A DNA stretch of 64,000 nucleotides. Origin: Betaproteobacteria bacterium (GTDB lineage: Bacteria > Pseudomonadota > Gammaproteobacteria > Burkholderiales > Methylophilaceae). This document shows, one piece after another, positions 12,189-21,677 of the stretch (positions are counted from its first letter, which is position 1; every line of letters begins with the position of its first letter). The stretch lies in NCBI GenBank assembly GCA_016868195.1, contig VGHQ01000001.1, positions 62,001-126,000 of the forward strand. The letters run 5' to 3'. The notes beneath the pieces were generated by a model. That model ran no database searches and was not told the origin of the DNA. It worked only from the letters and a program-made list of their open reading frames with translations. The translations under genes were made by a program, and so were the position numbers.

Positions 12189-12785
12189 CTATAACGACTG
12201 CTCACCCCATTGATTGGTATAAAAAATCTCTCTTAAGGGCTTTCGCTTTCTCGCTTCTTTTTCTCTAACTAACGCTTCAGCACTAATTTTTTCTATAGCG
12301 AGTGGATAACCAATCGCAATAAAAGACATTAAATCATACTGGCCTGGAATTTGAAATAATTGTCTAGATTTTTCAACATCAAATCCGCCCATTTGATGAG
12401 CCACTAACCCTATACTTGTGGCTTGAAGACAGATATTTTCACAAGCAGCTCCCGTATCATGCTGGTTCCATCGATTAGGTTTTTCATTACTCGAGAAGCT
12501 TTGACGGGCGCAAGCTAAAATTAAAATAGATGCATCCATAGCCCAATTTTGATTGCCCACAGATAAGCAATTAAGCGCTTGCGTCCAGGCAGTCGCATCT
12601 TTCTTATGGAATGTAATAAATTGCCAAGGCTGCTCTCCCATACACGAAGGACTCCATCTTGCAGCCTCCATAAGTGATAAAAACGATTCTTGAGAGACTA
12701 GCTGATCAGGATCATAAGCTCTAGAGCTCCATCTATCACTTAGAATTGAATGGATAGGTTGTTCAGTAATGGCTGGTTTTTTCAT
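12189..12785 (-). CDS. Nitroreductase-family protein
   Basis: RWSSRAYDPD, EAARWSPSCMGEQPWQF; start set to MKKPAITEQ rather than the longer ORF start. Confidence 0.85.
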   Translation of the reverse strand: MKKPAITEQPIHSILSDRWSSRAYDPDQLVSQESFLSLMEAARWSPSCMGEQPWQFITFHKKDATAWTQALNCLSVGNQNWAMDASILILACARQSFSSNEKPNRWNQHDTGAACENICLQATSIGLVAHQMGGFDVEKSRQLFQIPGQYDLMSFIAIGYPLAIEKISAEALVREKEARKRKPLREIFYTNQWGEQSL

Positions 12786-12867
12786 TAAGAGAGCTATCTT
12801 TATATTTAAAGTTGTCTCTATAATAAAGATAGTTTTCACTTCGTTCAAATTAAATAATAAAGATTCC

Positions 12868-13356
12868 ATGATGATTCAAACTGAACTTCCTTCCGAATTC
12901 AAAGGTATTAATCGATTTGCTATTAAAGCAATGCTTTATTTAAATGGATTCGCCCATATTATTATTGGCCTTGCTTTAGCGACGTCGATTATTATGTTCA
13001 CTTGGCTTTTCTTTAATGAAATCAATACCGCAGCGAATGCCCATAATCTGATTCATGGCTTTATTCATGCACTAGGCACTTTAATGCTTCTTTGGTCGAT
13101 ATCGGCCCTTATTTCTGCCAAAATGCGCTACCTCAATGGAAGTAAATTAGAAGTTGAAACCTTTATTGAAGTCGTGATGGTACTTTTCCTTAGAAAGCTC
13201 ATTGTGCTTCCTGTGCAAGATTCAACACCAACATTTGAAGAGGTCGGTATTTGGGTTGGAGGTGCATTTTTAATTGGCTTACTCAATATTTTAGTGATCC
13301 ATTTTAAAACAACAATTTCTGATCCTAAAAAAAATAAACTGCTTCATGACAGATGA
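12868..13356 (+). CDS. Membrane protein, PsiE-like
   Basis: Start reset to MIQTELPSEF; TM-rich with LRKLIV segment resembling PsiE. Confidence 0.5.
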   Translation: MMIQTELPSEFKGINRFAIKAMLYLNGFAHIIIGLALATSIIMFTWLFFNEINTAANAHNLIHGFIHALGTLMLLWSISALISAKMRYLNGSKLEVETFIEVVMVLFLRKLIVLPVQDSTPTFEEVGIWVGGAFLIGLLNILVIHFKTTISDPKKNKLLHDR

Positions 13357-13807
13357 AGATCTTAAGTTTATGAAACTAGCTTTAGGGTTAGCAAAAAAAG
13401 CTAAGTTAAAAAATGAAGTGCCTGTCGGCGCTCTAATTGTTTGGAATGGCGAAATAATTGGTCAAGGCATGAATACATCCATTAGTGACCATGACCCTAC
13501 TTCACACGCCGAAATAAATGCTATCAGAGAAGCTGCTAAGGCTATCAAAAATTACAGGCTAAAAGATTGCGCGATTTACGTGACATTAGAGCCTTGCGCT
13601 ATGTGCGTTGGGGCAATTCAACACGCACGTATTGAGAAAATTATCTATGGGGCTCCTGATCCAAAAACTGGCGCTTGCGGAAGTATGATTGATTTAATCA
13701 GCGTTAAAGAAATTAATCATCATGCAGAAGCTATAGGTGGCATCTTAGAAAAAGAATGCGGTCAAATACTAAAAGATTTCTTTCTTTCAAAAAGAAAAAA
13801 GCCGTAG
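13346..13807 (+). CDS. tadA: tRNA-specific adenosine deaminase
   Basis: HAEINAI and PCAMCVGAI zinc deaminase motifs. Confidence 0.94.
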   Translation: MTDEDLKFMKLALGLAKKAKLKNEVPVGALIVWNGEIIGQGMNTSISDHDPTSHAEINAIREAAKAIKNYRLKDCAIYVTLEPCAMCVGAIQHARIEKIIYGAPDPKTGACGSMIDLISVKEINHHAEAIGGILEKECGQILKDFFLSKRKKP

Positions 13808-13823
13808 AAAACTACGGCTTTTT
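13800..13823. terminator. Intrinsic terminator, probably bidirectional, between tadA and the BI-1 gene
   Basis: agccgtag-aaaa-ctacggct stem with A-run upstream and T6 downstream. Confidence 0.8.
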
Positions 13824-13839
13824 TATTTCAATCGAACGA

Positions 13840-14523
13840 TTAGTCTCTGTTGCCTAAAATAGCCATTAACAACTGAAGTAAATTAACAAACAAATTATAG
13901 ATGTTCATATAAAGCGCCAAAGTTGCCATGATGTAGTTTGTTTCTCCGCCATTCACAATTCGACTTACGTCATAAAGAATGAATCCAGAAAATAATAAGA
14001 CTGCAACGCCAGATAATGCTAAAGCCATGGCAGGCACTTGGAAAAATAAATTAGCAAGAGAAGCTAAGATGAGAAGGATGATACCAATCATCAAAAATTT
14101 TCCCATAAAGCTAAAATCTTTTTTGGTAGTAGTTGCGATCGTCGCTAAAGTTAAAAATATAGCTGCTGTGCCACCTGCAGCAAGACCAACGATTTGAGCA
14201 CCATTGCTTAGATTAAACGCTACTTGAAGAATTGGACCTAACATCACACCTAAAAACAAAGTCAGCGCTAATAATAAAACAACACCTAGACTATTGTTAC
14301 GATTTGCTTGAATCGCAAAAAATAAACCAAAAATACCAGCCATCAGCATAATGGCAAACATAATAGGATGTTGTTGAGCAAATAAAAAGTTCATGCTCAT
14401 GCCTATGTAAGCGCCAATTGTTGTTGGGATCAGAGACAAACCAAGTAAAGCATAAGTATTTCTTAGTACTTTATTTGTCGCAAGTGTTGATTGCGACTGG
14501 CTTTCAATTCTTACATTTTCCAT
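13840..14523 (-). CDS. Bax inhibitor-1 (YccA/YbhL) family membrane protein
   Basis: Seven TM segments, LYDVSRIVNGGETNYIMATLALYMNIYNLFVNLLQLL. Confidence 0.9.
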   Translation of the reverse strand: MENVRIESQSQSTLATNKVLRNTYALLGLSLIPTTIGAYIGMSMNFLFAQQHPIMFAIMLMAGIFGLFFAIQANRNNSLGVVLLLALTLFLGVMLGPILQVAFNLSNGAQIVGLAAGGTAAIFLTLATIATTTKKDFSFMGKFLMIGIILLILASLANLFFQVPAMALALSGVAVLLFSGFILYDVSRIVNGGETNYIMATLALYMNIYNLFVNLLQLLMAILGNRD

Positions 14524-14604
14524 ATTTTTTCCTCTTAAAAGTTTTTAATACTTTGTATAGATTATAGAACCTATCAAATAGTTTCAATATTCATTTGCAT
14601 TATT

Positions 14605-15624
14605 TTATATAGCCATGATTTGACTTGTCATCTCTTTGAAACATTTTTCTTGGATCATTTTTAAGGCTTCAGCAGGATCTTTAGTGCCTTTCATTGAAAG
14701 AAGTCTTGAAATACTCTCGGATGATATTTTCCAATCTAAATTAAGTAAAACCTCATCAACCAGCTGGGGGCTGTTACATAACAAGATCATATCGCATCCA
14801 GCTTCGAGGGCCTTTAAAATCCTATCTTTCATTTCACCGCCAAGTATGGCACCTTTCATGCTCATATCATCGCTAAAAATAGCGCCTTTAAAATGAAATT
14901 TTTCTCTTAATTGTTCTTTAAGCCAGAAACTTGAAAATCCTGCGGGATGTTTATCTGCGGAAGAATAAAGGACGTGGGATGGCATAACTGCATTTAATCC
15001 GTGCTTGATCAATGAAATAAAAATACTCATATCTTTAGATGTAATCTCCTCAAATGTTCTGTCGTCTTCAGAAATGCTTAAATGTGAGTCAGCCTTAATA
15101 TACCCATGCCCTGGAAAGTGTTTTCCAACCCCATGCATACCGCCTTTTTTTAAGCCTTCCAAAAGACTCGATGCCAAAGCCTTGATCGCTTCAATATCAT
15201 GATGAAAAGCTCTATCTCGAATCACGGTGCTTTCGTTGTAATCAATATCTAAAACTGGTGTAAAACTAAAGTCGATATCAAATACTCTTAATTCAGTAGC
15301 AATAATTTGGCCCATTAAAAAAGCTAAATGATTAGCTCTTTTAGGATCTTTATCCCAAACTTCCCCTAACTTTCTCATCGCAGGAATAGTCGTAAAGCCC
15401 TCTCTAAATCTCTGCACACGACCGCCTTCATGATCTACAGCTATTAAAAAGTCATGGCCTCTTATTTTTCTAATCATATCTGTTAAAGTTTTTAATTGGA
15501 TGGTATCTTTGTAATTTCTTGTAAACAAGATAAGTCCACCCACCAACGGATGCACGATTCTTTTGATGTCCTCACTTTTTAAAGTAAGGCCCTCCACATC
15601 AATCATTAACGGGCCGATCGTCAT
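14605..15624 (-). CDS. nagZ: Beta-N-acetylhexosaminidase
   Basis: VDHEGGRVQRF, GKHFPGHG, FSDDMSMKG. Confidence 0.94.
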   Translation of the reverse strand: MTIGPLMIDVEGLTLKSEDIKRIVHPLVGGLILFTRNYKDTIQLKTLTDMIRKIRGHDFLIAVDHEGGRVQRFREGFTTIPAMRKLGEVWDKDPKRANHLAFLMGQIIATELRVFDIDFSFTPVLDIDYNESTVIRDRAFHHDIEAIKALASSLLEGLKKGGMHGVGKHFPGHGYIKADSHLSISEDDRTFEEITSKDMSIFISLIKHGLNAVMPSHVLYSSADKHPAGFSSFWLKEQLREKFHFKGAIFSDDMSMKGAILGGEMKDRILKALEAGCDMILLCNSPQLVDEVLLNLDWKISSESISRLLSMKGTKDPAEALKMIQEKCFKEMTSQIMAI

Positions 15625-15645
15625 ATAGAATCGATCTGATTCATA

Positions 15646-16356
15646 TTATTTAAAAATAAAAGGATTGAAATTAGTGCGCGTATCAAAATAATCTATATTT
15701 TCTCTCTTTTTAAGAAAACCAATAATTTTGTAAATGACTGGTGTAAATAATACTTCGGTTAATGTTTTAGCAAAAAATTGCGCCATAATAACAAGAATCA
15801 ATTTGTCATTTGGAATCACGCCGCTGTTGTAGAAGGCCAATGGATAGAACAAAATAGAATCGATTGCCTCACCTGCAATAGTAGAGCTAATCGTACGACT
15901 CCATAAATATTTACCCTTCGTCATGATTTTCATTTTTGCTAATACAAAAGAATTCGCAAACTCGCCCGCTGCAAAAGCAATTAAGCTCGCTAGAGAAACT
16001 CGCCAAGCTGAACCAAAAGCAACTTCATAAGCCTCTTGATTATGCCAATAGGGGGCGGGTGGCAATGCCACAATCATCCAAGCCATAAAAGATGCGAAAG
16101 CAAGTGCAGCAAATCCTGCCCATATCACTCTTCTCGATGCCGCATAACCATAAACTTCAGTTAAGATATCTCCGAAAATAAACGAGATGGGAAAAAATAA
16201 AACACCAGCGCCAAAAGTCATGACGCCAAAGAATGGAACATCTATTTGGGAAATTTTTGCAGGTCCAATCAAATTAGATGTAATCAATACCGTCACAAAT
16301 GCTGCCATGACTAGATCGTAATATCGATATTGATTTTTATTCATATTAGATTTCAT
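15646..16356 (-). CDS. Queuosine-precursor (VUT/YhhQ family) transporter
   Basis: VUT-family membrane protein: FPISFIFGDILTEVYGYAASRRVIW. Confidence 0.85.
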   Translation of the reverse strand: MKSNMNKNQYRYYDLVMAAFVTVLITSNLIGPAKISQIDVPFFGVMTFGAGVLFFPISFIFGDILTEVYGYAASRRVIWAGFAALAFASFMAWMIVALPPAPYWHNQEAYEVAFGSAWRVSLASLIAFAAGEFANSFVLAKMKIMTKGKYLWSRTISSTIAGEAIDSILFYPLAFYNSGVIPNDKLILVIMAQFFAKTLTEVLFTPVIYKIIGFLKKRENIDYFDTRTNFNPFIFK

Positions 16357-16828
16357 TGATTAAGACATGATCACCGACGTTAATTTGATCAAATAAATCG
16401 ATGATGTCGTAGTTATCCATTCGAATGCATCCATGTGATTTGGGCTCGCCCAAATGAGCTAGGTCATTAGTTCCATGGATGTAAATAAAACGCTGCATTG
16501 TATCTTGGGTACCCAGACGATTAAATCCAACCTCGAGACCTGAAAGCCAAAGTATGCGAGTTAAAATCCAATCCTCATTGGAGTTAGAGCCTGACATTGT
16601 TGGATTCCATATTTTTCCTGTAAGTCTTCGCGCTACAAACTGCGCGAACAAAGGTGCACCTTTGCCAATTTTTGCGCGCACAATATGTTGACCTAAAGGC
16701 GTACAAAAACTGCCTTTATTTTGACCCACACCTTTTTCTGCAGTAGAAATCACAAATGATGTCACCCATACATTATCATCTTGATAGACATGAAGTTTTT
16801 GCTCTCTGATTGAAATTTTAATATGCAT
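16346..16828 (-). CDS. L,D-transpeptidase (YkuD domain)
   Basis: IHGTND...SHGCIRMDN catalytic motif. Confidence 0.9.
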   Translation of the reverse strand: MHIKISIREQKLHVYQDDNVWVTSFVISTAEKGVGQNKGSFCTPLGQHIVRAKIGKGAPLFAQFVARRLTGKIWNPTMSGSNSNEDWILTRILWLSGLEVGFNRLGTQDTMQRFIYIHGTNDLAHLGEPKSHGCIRMDNYDIIDLFDQINVGDHVLINEI

Positions 16829-16841
16829 AATTAAATAATTC

Positions 16842-18179
16842 TTAAGATGCCGTTTTTACAAATAATGCAATAGATTCTACATGCGAGGTATGTGGAAACA
16901 TATTTACAATACCAGCTTTATCTAATTTATATCCCTTCTCATTTACTAATATTTGAGCATCTCTAGCCAAGGTAGCTGGATTACAAGATACATAAACAAT
17001 CACTGAGGGATTAATTTCCTCATCAATGAGCTGAACTAATTCAAACGCCCCATCTCTAGGAGGATCAATCAGCCATTTATTTGCATGACCCAATTTTAAT
17101 AATATTTCCTTATGGATTTCAAATAAATTGATACATTGATATTCCACAAAATCATTTAAGTGATTTTCATCTCGACATTGTTTTGCTCTTTCTATCAGTG
17201 ATGCTGAGCCTTCGATACCAGTCACTTTTGCACCACTTATTGCAATAGGTAATGTGAAATTTCCAAGCCCACAGAAGAAATCAAAAATACGTTCATCTTT
17301 TGAGGGCTTTAATAGACTCATCGCTCTTCTAACTAATACTTGATTAATAAAAGGATTAATTTGTGTAAAGTCATAAGGCATAAAACTAAACTTTAGACCA
17401 AACTCTTTTAGAGTATAAGAGAGCTTCACGTCATCTTTCTTTGATAACGGTTTCACTGTTTCAGGGCCTTTAGATTGCGTCCAAAATTGGACGGAATATT
17501 GACTTGAGAATGCATTTAAAAGTACTTCATCACTTAAATCTAGCTTTTCTAAAATTCTTAATGCCAATACTAAATATTTTTGATCCGCTGCAAATTCAAT
17601 CTGAGGTATTTTGTCTTTGATAGAAAGCTGAGTAATCAAGTCTTGAAGCGGGGGCAGGATATCAGAGAGATTTTGAGGTAATATTTCGCAGCTGGAAATA
17701 TCAGCAATAAGATGTGTTCTTTTTTCATTAAAACCCACAAGTGCTTTATTTTTCTTAACAACAAATTTAACCCTTAGTCGGCCTTTATATCGGTAACGCC
17801 AGGAGGGCCCTGCAAGTGGTGTTAAGATTAATTCGGATTTAACCTTACCAATTCTAGATAATGTATTTTCAAATACTCTTTGCTTAGCTGCAATTTGCGC
17901 TTGAAACTCAAAATGCTGCATAGAACAACCGCCACATCGATTAAAGTGATCGCATTTAGGCTTTACTCTTAAATTAGATTGTCGAATCACTCTATGTGTA
18001 AAAGCGATTTCATAGCTTGGCTTTCTCACATAAGACTCACACTCAACCAACTCGCCTTGAAGTGCACCTTCTACGAAAATAGCTTTACCATCAATATGAC
18101 TGACACCCCTACCCTCTTGATCAATATTTTCTATTGTGGCGAGTAATAATTTTTTTTTAGATTTAATGTCGTCTTGCAT
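16842..18179 (-). CDS. rlmD: 23S rRNA (uracil(1939)-C(5))-methyltransferase
   Basis: TRAM domain, CDHFNRCGGCSMQH Fe-S cluster, DPPRDGA and VSCNPATLARD; start reset to MQDDIKSKK. Confidence 0.92.
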   Translation of the reverse strand: MQDDIKSKKKLLLATIENIDQEGRGVSHIDGKAIFVEGALQGELVECESYVRKPSYEIAFTHRVIRQSNLRVKPKCDHFNRCGGCSMQHFEFQAQIAAKQRVFENTLSRIGKVKSELILTPLAGPSWRYRYKGRLRVKFVVKKNKALVGFNEKRTHLIADISSCEILPQNLSDILPPLQDLITQLSIKDKIPQIEFAADQKYLVLALRILEKLDLSDEVLLNAFSSQYSVQFWTQSKGPETVKPLSKKDDVKLSYTLKEFGLKFSFMPYDFTQINPFINQVLVRRAMSLLKPSKDERIFDFFCGLGNFTLPIAISGAKVTGIEGSASLIERAKQCRDENHLNDFVEYQCINLFEIHKEILLKLGHANKWLIDPPRDGAFELVQLIDEEINPSVIVYVSCNPATLARDAQILVNEKGYKLDKAGIVNMFPHTSHVESIALFVKTAS

Positions 18180-18189
18180 TGAGGAAGAC

Positions 18190-18966
18190 TTAAGATTTCC
18201 AGGCGGACAAAAACTCATCCCAATAATCTTTTTGATATTCTTTAATCGTATTTTTAACTAAATTAATTTCAGCATCATATTCGTTTTGATTAAGTTGGCC
18301 TCGGATTAATTGAAATTTAAGATAAACAAGATAAGTATTCGCAACATCAGTTTCGCAATAGTCTCTTATCGATTGAATATCTCCTTCTCTAAAGGTATCC
18401 CAAACTTTTCCGCCATCCATACCTAACTTACCTGGGAAGCCACAAAGCTTTGCAATATCATCTAATGGAGCATTATTTTTACCCTGGAACATAGCTAAAA
18501 ATTCCATTAAATCTGTATGGCGTGTGTGATATCGGCTTAAATAATTATTCCATTTAAAATCCTTATCAATCTCACCCATATCTAAATATTTGGAAGCATT
18601 AATGCCATAAATCAAAGCTCTGTAATTTAATACAGGTAGATCAAATCCTGATCCATTCCACGATACAAGTGTAGGGGTATACTTATCAATACCATCAAAA
18701 AAACGCTGAATAACTTCTTCTTCGGAATCGTCAATATCTCCCAATGTCCATATTTTTAATTGATCTCTTTCCCGAAGAACACATGAGATCGCTACAATTT
18801 TTTGAAGATGGTGATGTAGAAAATCCGAGCCATTTTTTTGTCTTCTTTTGTAAGTAGCAGCATTCACAACATCATCATCAGAAAAATAATTATCTAATGT
18901 ATATAAAGATCTAATACCTTGAATATCAGGAATGGTTTCGATATCAAATACTAAAATAGGAGTCAA
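18190..18966 (-). CDS. 3'-5' exonuclease related to the PolB exonuclease domain
   Basis: ILVFDIETIPD, LVSWNGSGFDLPVL. Confidence 0.85.
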   Translation of the reverse strand: MTPILVFDIETIPDIQGIRSLYTLDNYFSDDDVVNAATYKRRQKNGSDFLHHHLQKIVAISCVLRERDQLKIWTLGDIDDSEEEVIQRFFDGIDKYTPTLVSWNGSGFDLPVLNYRALIYGINASKYLDMGEIDKDFKWNNYLSRYHTRHTDLMEFLAMFQGKNNAPLDDIAKLCGFPGKLGMDGGKVWDTFREGDIQSIRDYCETDVANTYLVYLKFQLIRGQLNQNEYDAEINLVKNTIKEYQKDYWDEFLSAWKS

Positions 18967-18970
18967 AACT

Positions 18971-19852
18971 TTAACTCACAAACAAATTGGAAGATAAATA
19001 GCGGTCGCCTCGATCACAAGCAATAGATACGATCACAGCATCTTTATTTGCTCTCGCTATTTGAAGAGCGACATGAAGCGCTCCGCCAGTAGATGCTCCA
19101 GAAAAAATACCTTCTTCTTTTGCAAGTTTTCGTGCAATTTCTTCTGCATTTTGCTGTGAGACATATTCAATCCGATCAATATTTTTTGGACTATAAATTT
19201 TAGGTAAATAAGCTTCTGGCCATTTACGTATACCTGGAATTTGAGAGCCTTCTTCTGGCTGAACACCAATAATTTGAATATCTTTATTTTTTTCTTTTAA
19301 GAATCTTGAGGTGCCTACAATCGTACCTGTAGTACCCATACTCGAGATAAAATGAGTGATGCGACCTTTTGTATCTTTCCATATTTCGGGACCTGTACCT
19401 TCGTAATGTGCTTTGGGATTGTCAAGATTACTAAATTGATCCAAAACAAAACCTTTACCTTCTTTTTGCATCTCTAAGGCGGTGTCTCTTGCAAACTCCA
19501 TACTGCCCTCTTGCGAGGTTAGAATGAGTTCTGCACCAAACGCTTTCATGGTTTGCCGTCTTTCGATGGTTTGATTTTCTGGTATAACCAAAATCATTTT
19601 ATAGCCCTTCATCGCAGCCACCATAGCAAGCGCTATACCTGTATTACCAGATGTAGCCTCAATGAGTGTATCGCCTGGTTTAATATCGCCTCTTAATTCA
19701 GCGTTATGAATCATAGAAAACGCGGCTCTATCTTTTACTGAGCCTGCGGGATTATTACCTTCTAATTTAAGGTAGATCGCGCTGGTTAAATTTCCATTCA
19801 TGCGCTGCAGGGAAACGAGCGGTGTGTTACCAATAAAATTTTCTAAGTGCAT
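18971..19852 (-). CDS. cysM: Cysteine synthase B
   Basis: FIGNTPLVSLQRM, NPAGSVKDRAA, EATSGNTGIALA; start reset to MHLENF. Confidence 0.93.
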   Translation of the reverse strand: MHLENFIGNTPLVSLQRMNGNLTSAIYLKLEGNNPAGSVKDRAAFSMIHNAELRGDIKPGDTLIEATSGNTGIALAMVAAMKGYKMILVIPENQTIERRQTMKAFGAELILTSQEGSMEFARDTALEMQKEGKGFVLDQFSNLDNPKAHYEGTGPEIWKDTKGRITHFISSMGTTGTIVGTSRFLKEKNKDIQIIGVQPEEGSQIPGIRKWPEAYLPKIYSPKNIDRIEYVSQQNAEEIARKLAKEEGIFSGASTGGALHVALQIARANKDAVIVSIACDRGDRYLSSNLFVS

Positions 19853-20352
19853 TACTTTACATTCATCCGAAATATAAGAACGGTATATACGAGAAAAGAT
19901 ATAAATCCAATTAAAGCCCACTGAGGAATTGTAAGGCCCAGTAAACTCCAATCAATATGGGAGCAGTCACCCGTCCCTTTAAAAAGTAAATTTAAAGCTT
20001 TTGAAAATGGAAAATTTTCAAACATATAATTTAAGTCAACGCCGCATTCATTAGGAACATCAACGGCTTTCGATTGAATCAGAATATGTTTAAACGAAAA
20101 TACCATGCCTATAATTGAGGTTATAGATAAGACAACTAGGGACAGTCTTCTCATTAAGTATGTTGGCCTAATAAATGCATTAATCAAAAAGAATAGTCCC
20201 AACACCATAAAAATAATCCTTTGCGTAATGCATAAAGGGCAAGGTTCGAGATTAAATTTTTTTTGAATGAACAGCGCTAATGCAACTAAAAAATAAGCAG
20301 CAAAAAAAGCAAATAAATGGGCTTGTTTATGTGATAAAAAAAATTTCTTCAA
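19852..20352 (-). CDS. dsbB: Disulfide bond formation protein B
   Basis: EPCPLCITQR, second Cys pair NECG...GDCS, 4 TM. Confidence 0.9.
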   Translation of the reverse strand: MKKFFLSHKQAHLFAFFAAYFLVALALFIQKKFNLEPCPLCITQRIIFMVLGLFFLINAFIRPTYLMRRLSLVVLSITSIIGMVFSFKHILIQSKAVDVPNECGVDLNYMFENFPFSKALNLLFKGTGDCSHIDWSLLGLTIPQWALIGFISFLVYTVLIFRMNVK

Positions 20353-20416
20353 TTAAAGCTCTTTAATTATTCATAGACTCTATAATGAAGATAATTGTAA
20401 CGGATATCCCCCTAGT

Positions 20417-21643
20417 TTGATTAATTCAACACCAATAAATAGCACCAAACCTAACGAGGCCAAGGTTTTTTCTGTTAAAGAAATAAACCGCCTCGTCAGG
20501 GAGCTTCTTGAGCAGAGTTTTCCCTCATTTTGGATTTCAGGCGAAATCTCTAATTTTATAAGCGCATCCTCTGGACATTGGTACTTTTCTCTTAAGGATG
20601 ATGAAGCTCAAGTACGCTGCACCATGTTTAAAAATAAAAATATGGCTGCTGATTGGATCCCTAAAAATGGTGAAAAAATTGAAGCGAAATGTTTTATTGG
20701 GCTCTATGAAGCTCGCGGAGAATACCAGCTTAATATTGATCTGATTAGACATGCGGGTGCTGGGCTTTTATCGGAAGCCTTTAATCAATTAAAAGAAAGG
20801 CTTCTCAAAGAAGGTCTTTTTGAAACTTCTCGTAAAAAACTCATACCTCAATTTCCCAAGTCTATTGGAGTTATTACTTCTCCTACAGGTGCTGCAATTG
20901 AAGATATTCTTACTACTCTTAAAAGACGAAGTCTCCATATTCCAATCTTTATATATCCTTGTCTCGTTCAAGGTAAAGAGGCGCCTCTCGCGATTGTAAA
21001 AGCTATTGAAACTGCAAATATCAGAATGGAATGTGATGTGCTCATTCTTGCGCGAGGTGGTGGTTCGATTGAAGACTTATGGGCCTTTAATGAAGAAATT
21101 GTAGCGCGAGGAATTATTGCATCTAAAATACCTATTATTACAGGTGTTGGTCATGAGACTGACACAACCATAGCTGATTTTGTATCAGACCTTAGAGCAC
21201 CAACTCCGACAGGCGCGGCTGAGCTCGTCACAAGCCATACTGTCGAACTAGTTAAAACAATTCAAGTATACAAAAATCAATTAAATAAAGTAATGGCTGG
21301 TGTCATCCGTGAATTGATGCAAAAAATAGACTATCTAGAGAAAAGGCTTATATCACCCCGACAACAAATTCAAAGACAAAAGGAACAGATTCATCAATAT
21401 ATACAAAGGATTAATCAAAGCATGAAAAATGCAATGATTCAATATCGTTTAAAGATCGATAAATTGAAATTAAACTTAGATCATTTAAGCCCTCATGCTG
21501 TTTTATCAAGAGGCTATTCCATTATCACAAATGTTGATGGCCAGATTGTAAATAATGTAAACCAGTTAAAGCTTGATGATAAAATTCGTATTCAATTGAA
21601 CCATGGCCAAGCTGATGCAAATATTTCAGATCTTAAAAATTAA
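20417..21643 (+). CDS. xseA: Exodeoxyribonuclease VII large subunit
   Basis: FWISGEISNF, TSPTGAAIEDIL, ARGGGSIEDLWAFNEE; TTG start. Confidence 0.95.
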   Translation: MINSTPINSTKPNEAKVFSVKEINRLVRELLEQSFPSFWISGEISNFISASSGHWYFSLKDDEAQVRCTMFKNKNMAADWIPKNGEKIEAKCFIGLYEARGEYQLNIDLIRHAGAGLLSEAFNQLKERLLKEGLFETSRKKLIPQFPKSIGVITSPTGAAIEDILTTLKRRSLHIPIFIYPCLVQGKEAPLAIVKAIETANIRMECDVLILARGGGSIEDLWAFNEEIVARGIIASKIPIITGVGHETDTTIADFVSDLRAPTPTGAAELVTSHTVELVKTIQVYKNQLNKVMAGVIRELMQKIDYLEKRLISPRQQIQRQKEQIHQYIQRINQSMKNAMIQYRLKIDKLKLNLDHLSPHAVLSRGYSIITNVDGQIVNNVNQLKLDDKIRIQLNHGQADANISDLKN

Positions 21644-21677
21644 TCATTTTAATTGAATTAAATATACTCTGGCGCTC

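Noticed and set aside
12769-12867. Upstream extension of the PsiE-like ORF and of the opposing nitroreductase ORF
   Set aside because: The two extensions overlap each other head to head; internal starts (12868 and 12785) give better N-termini and leave a normal divergent promoter gap
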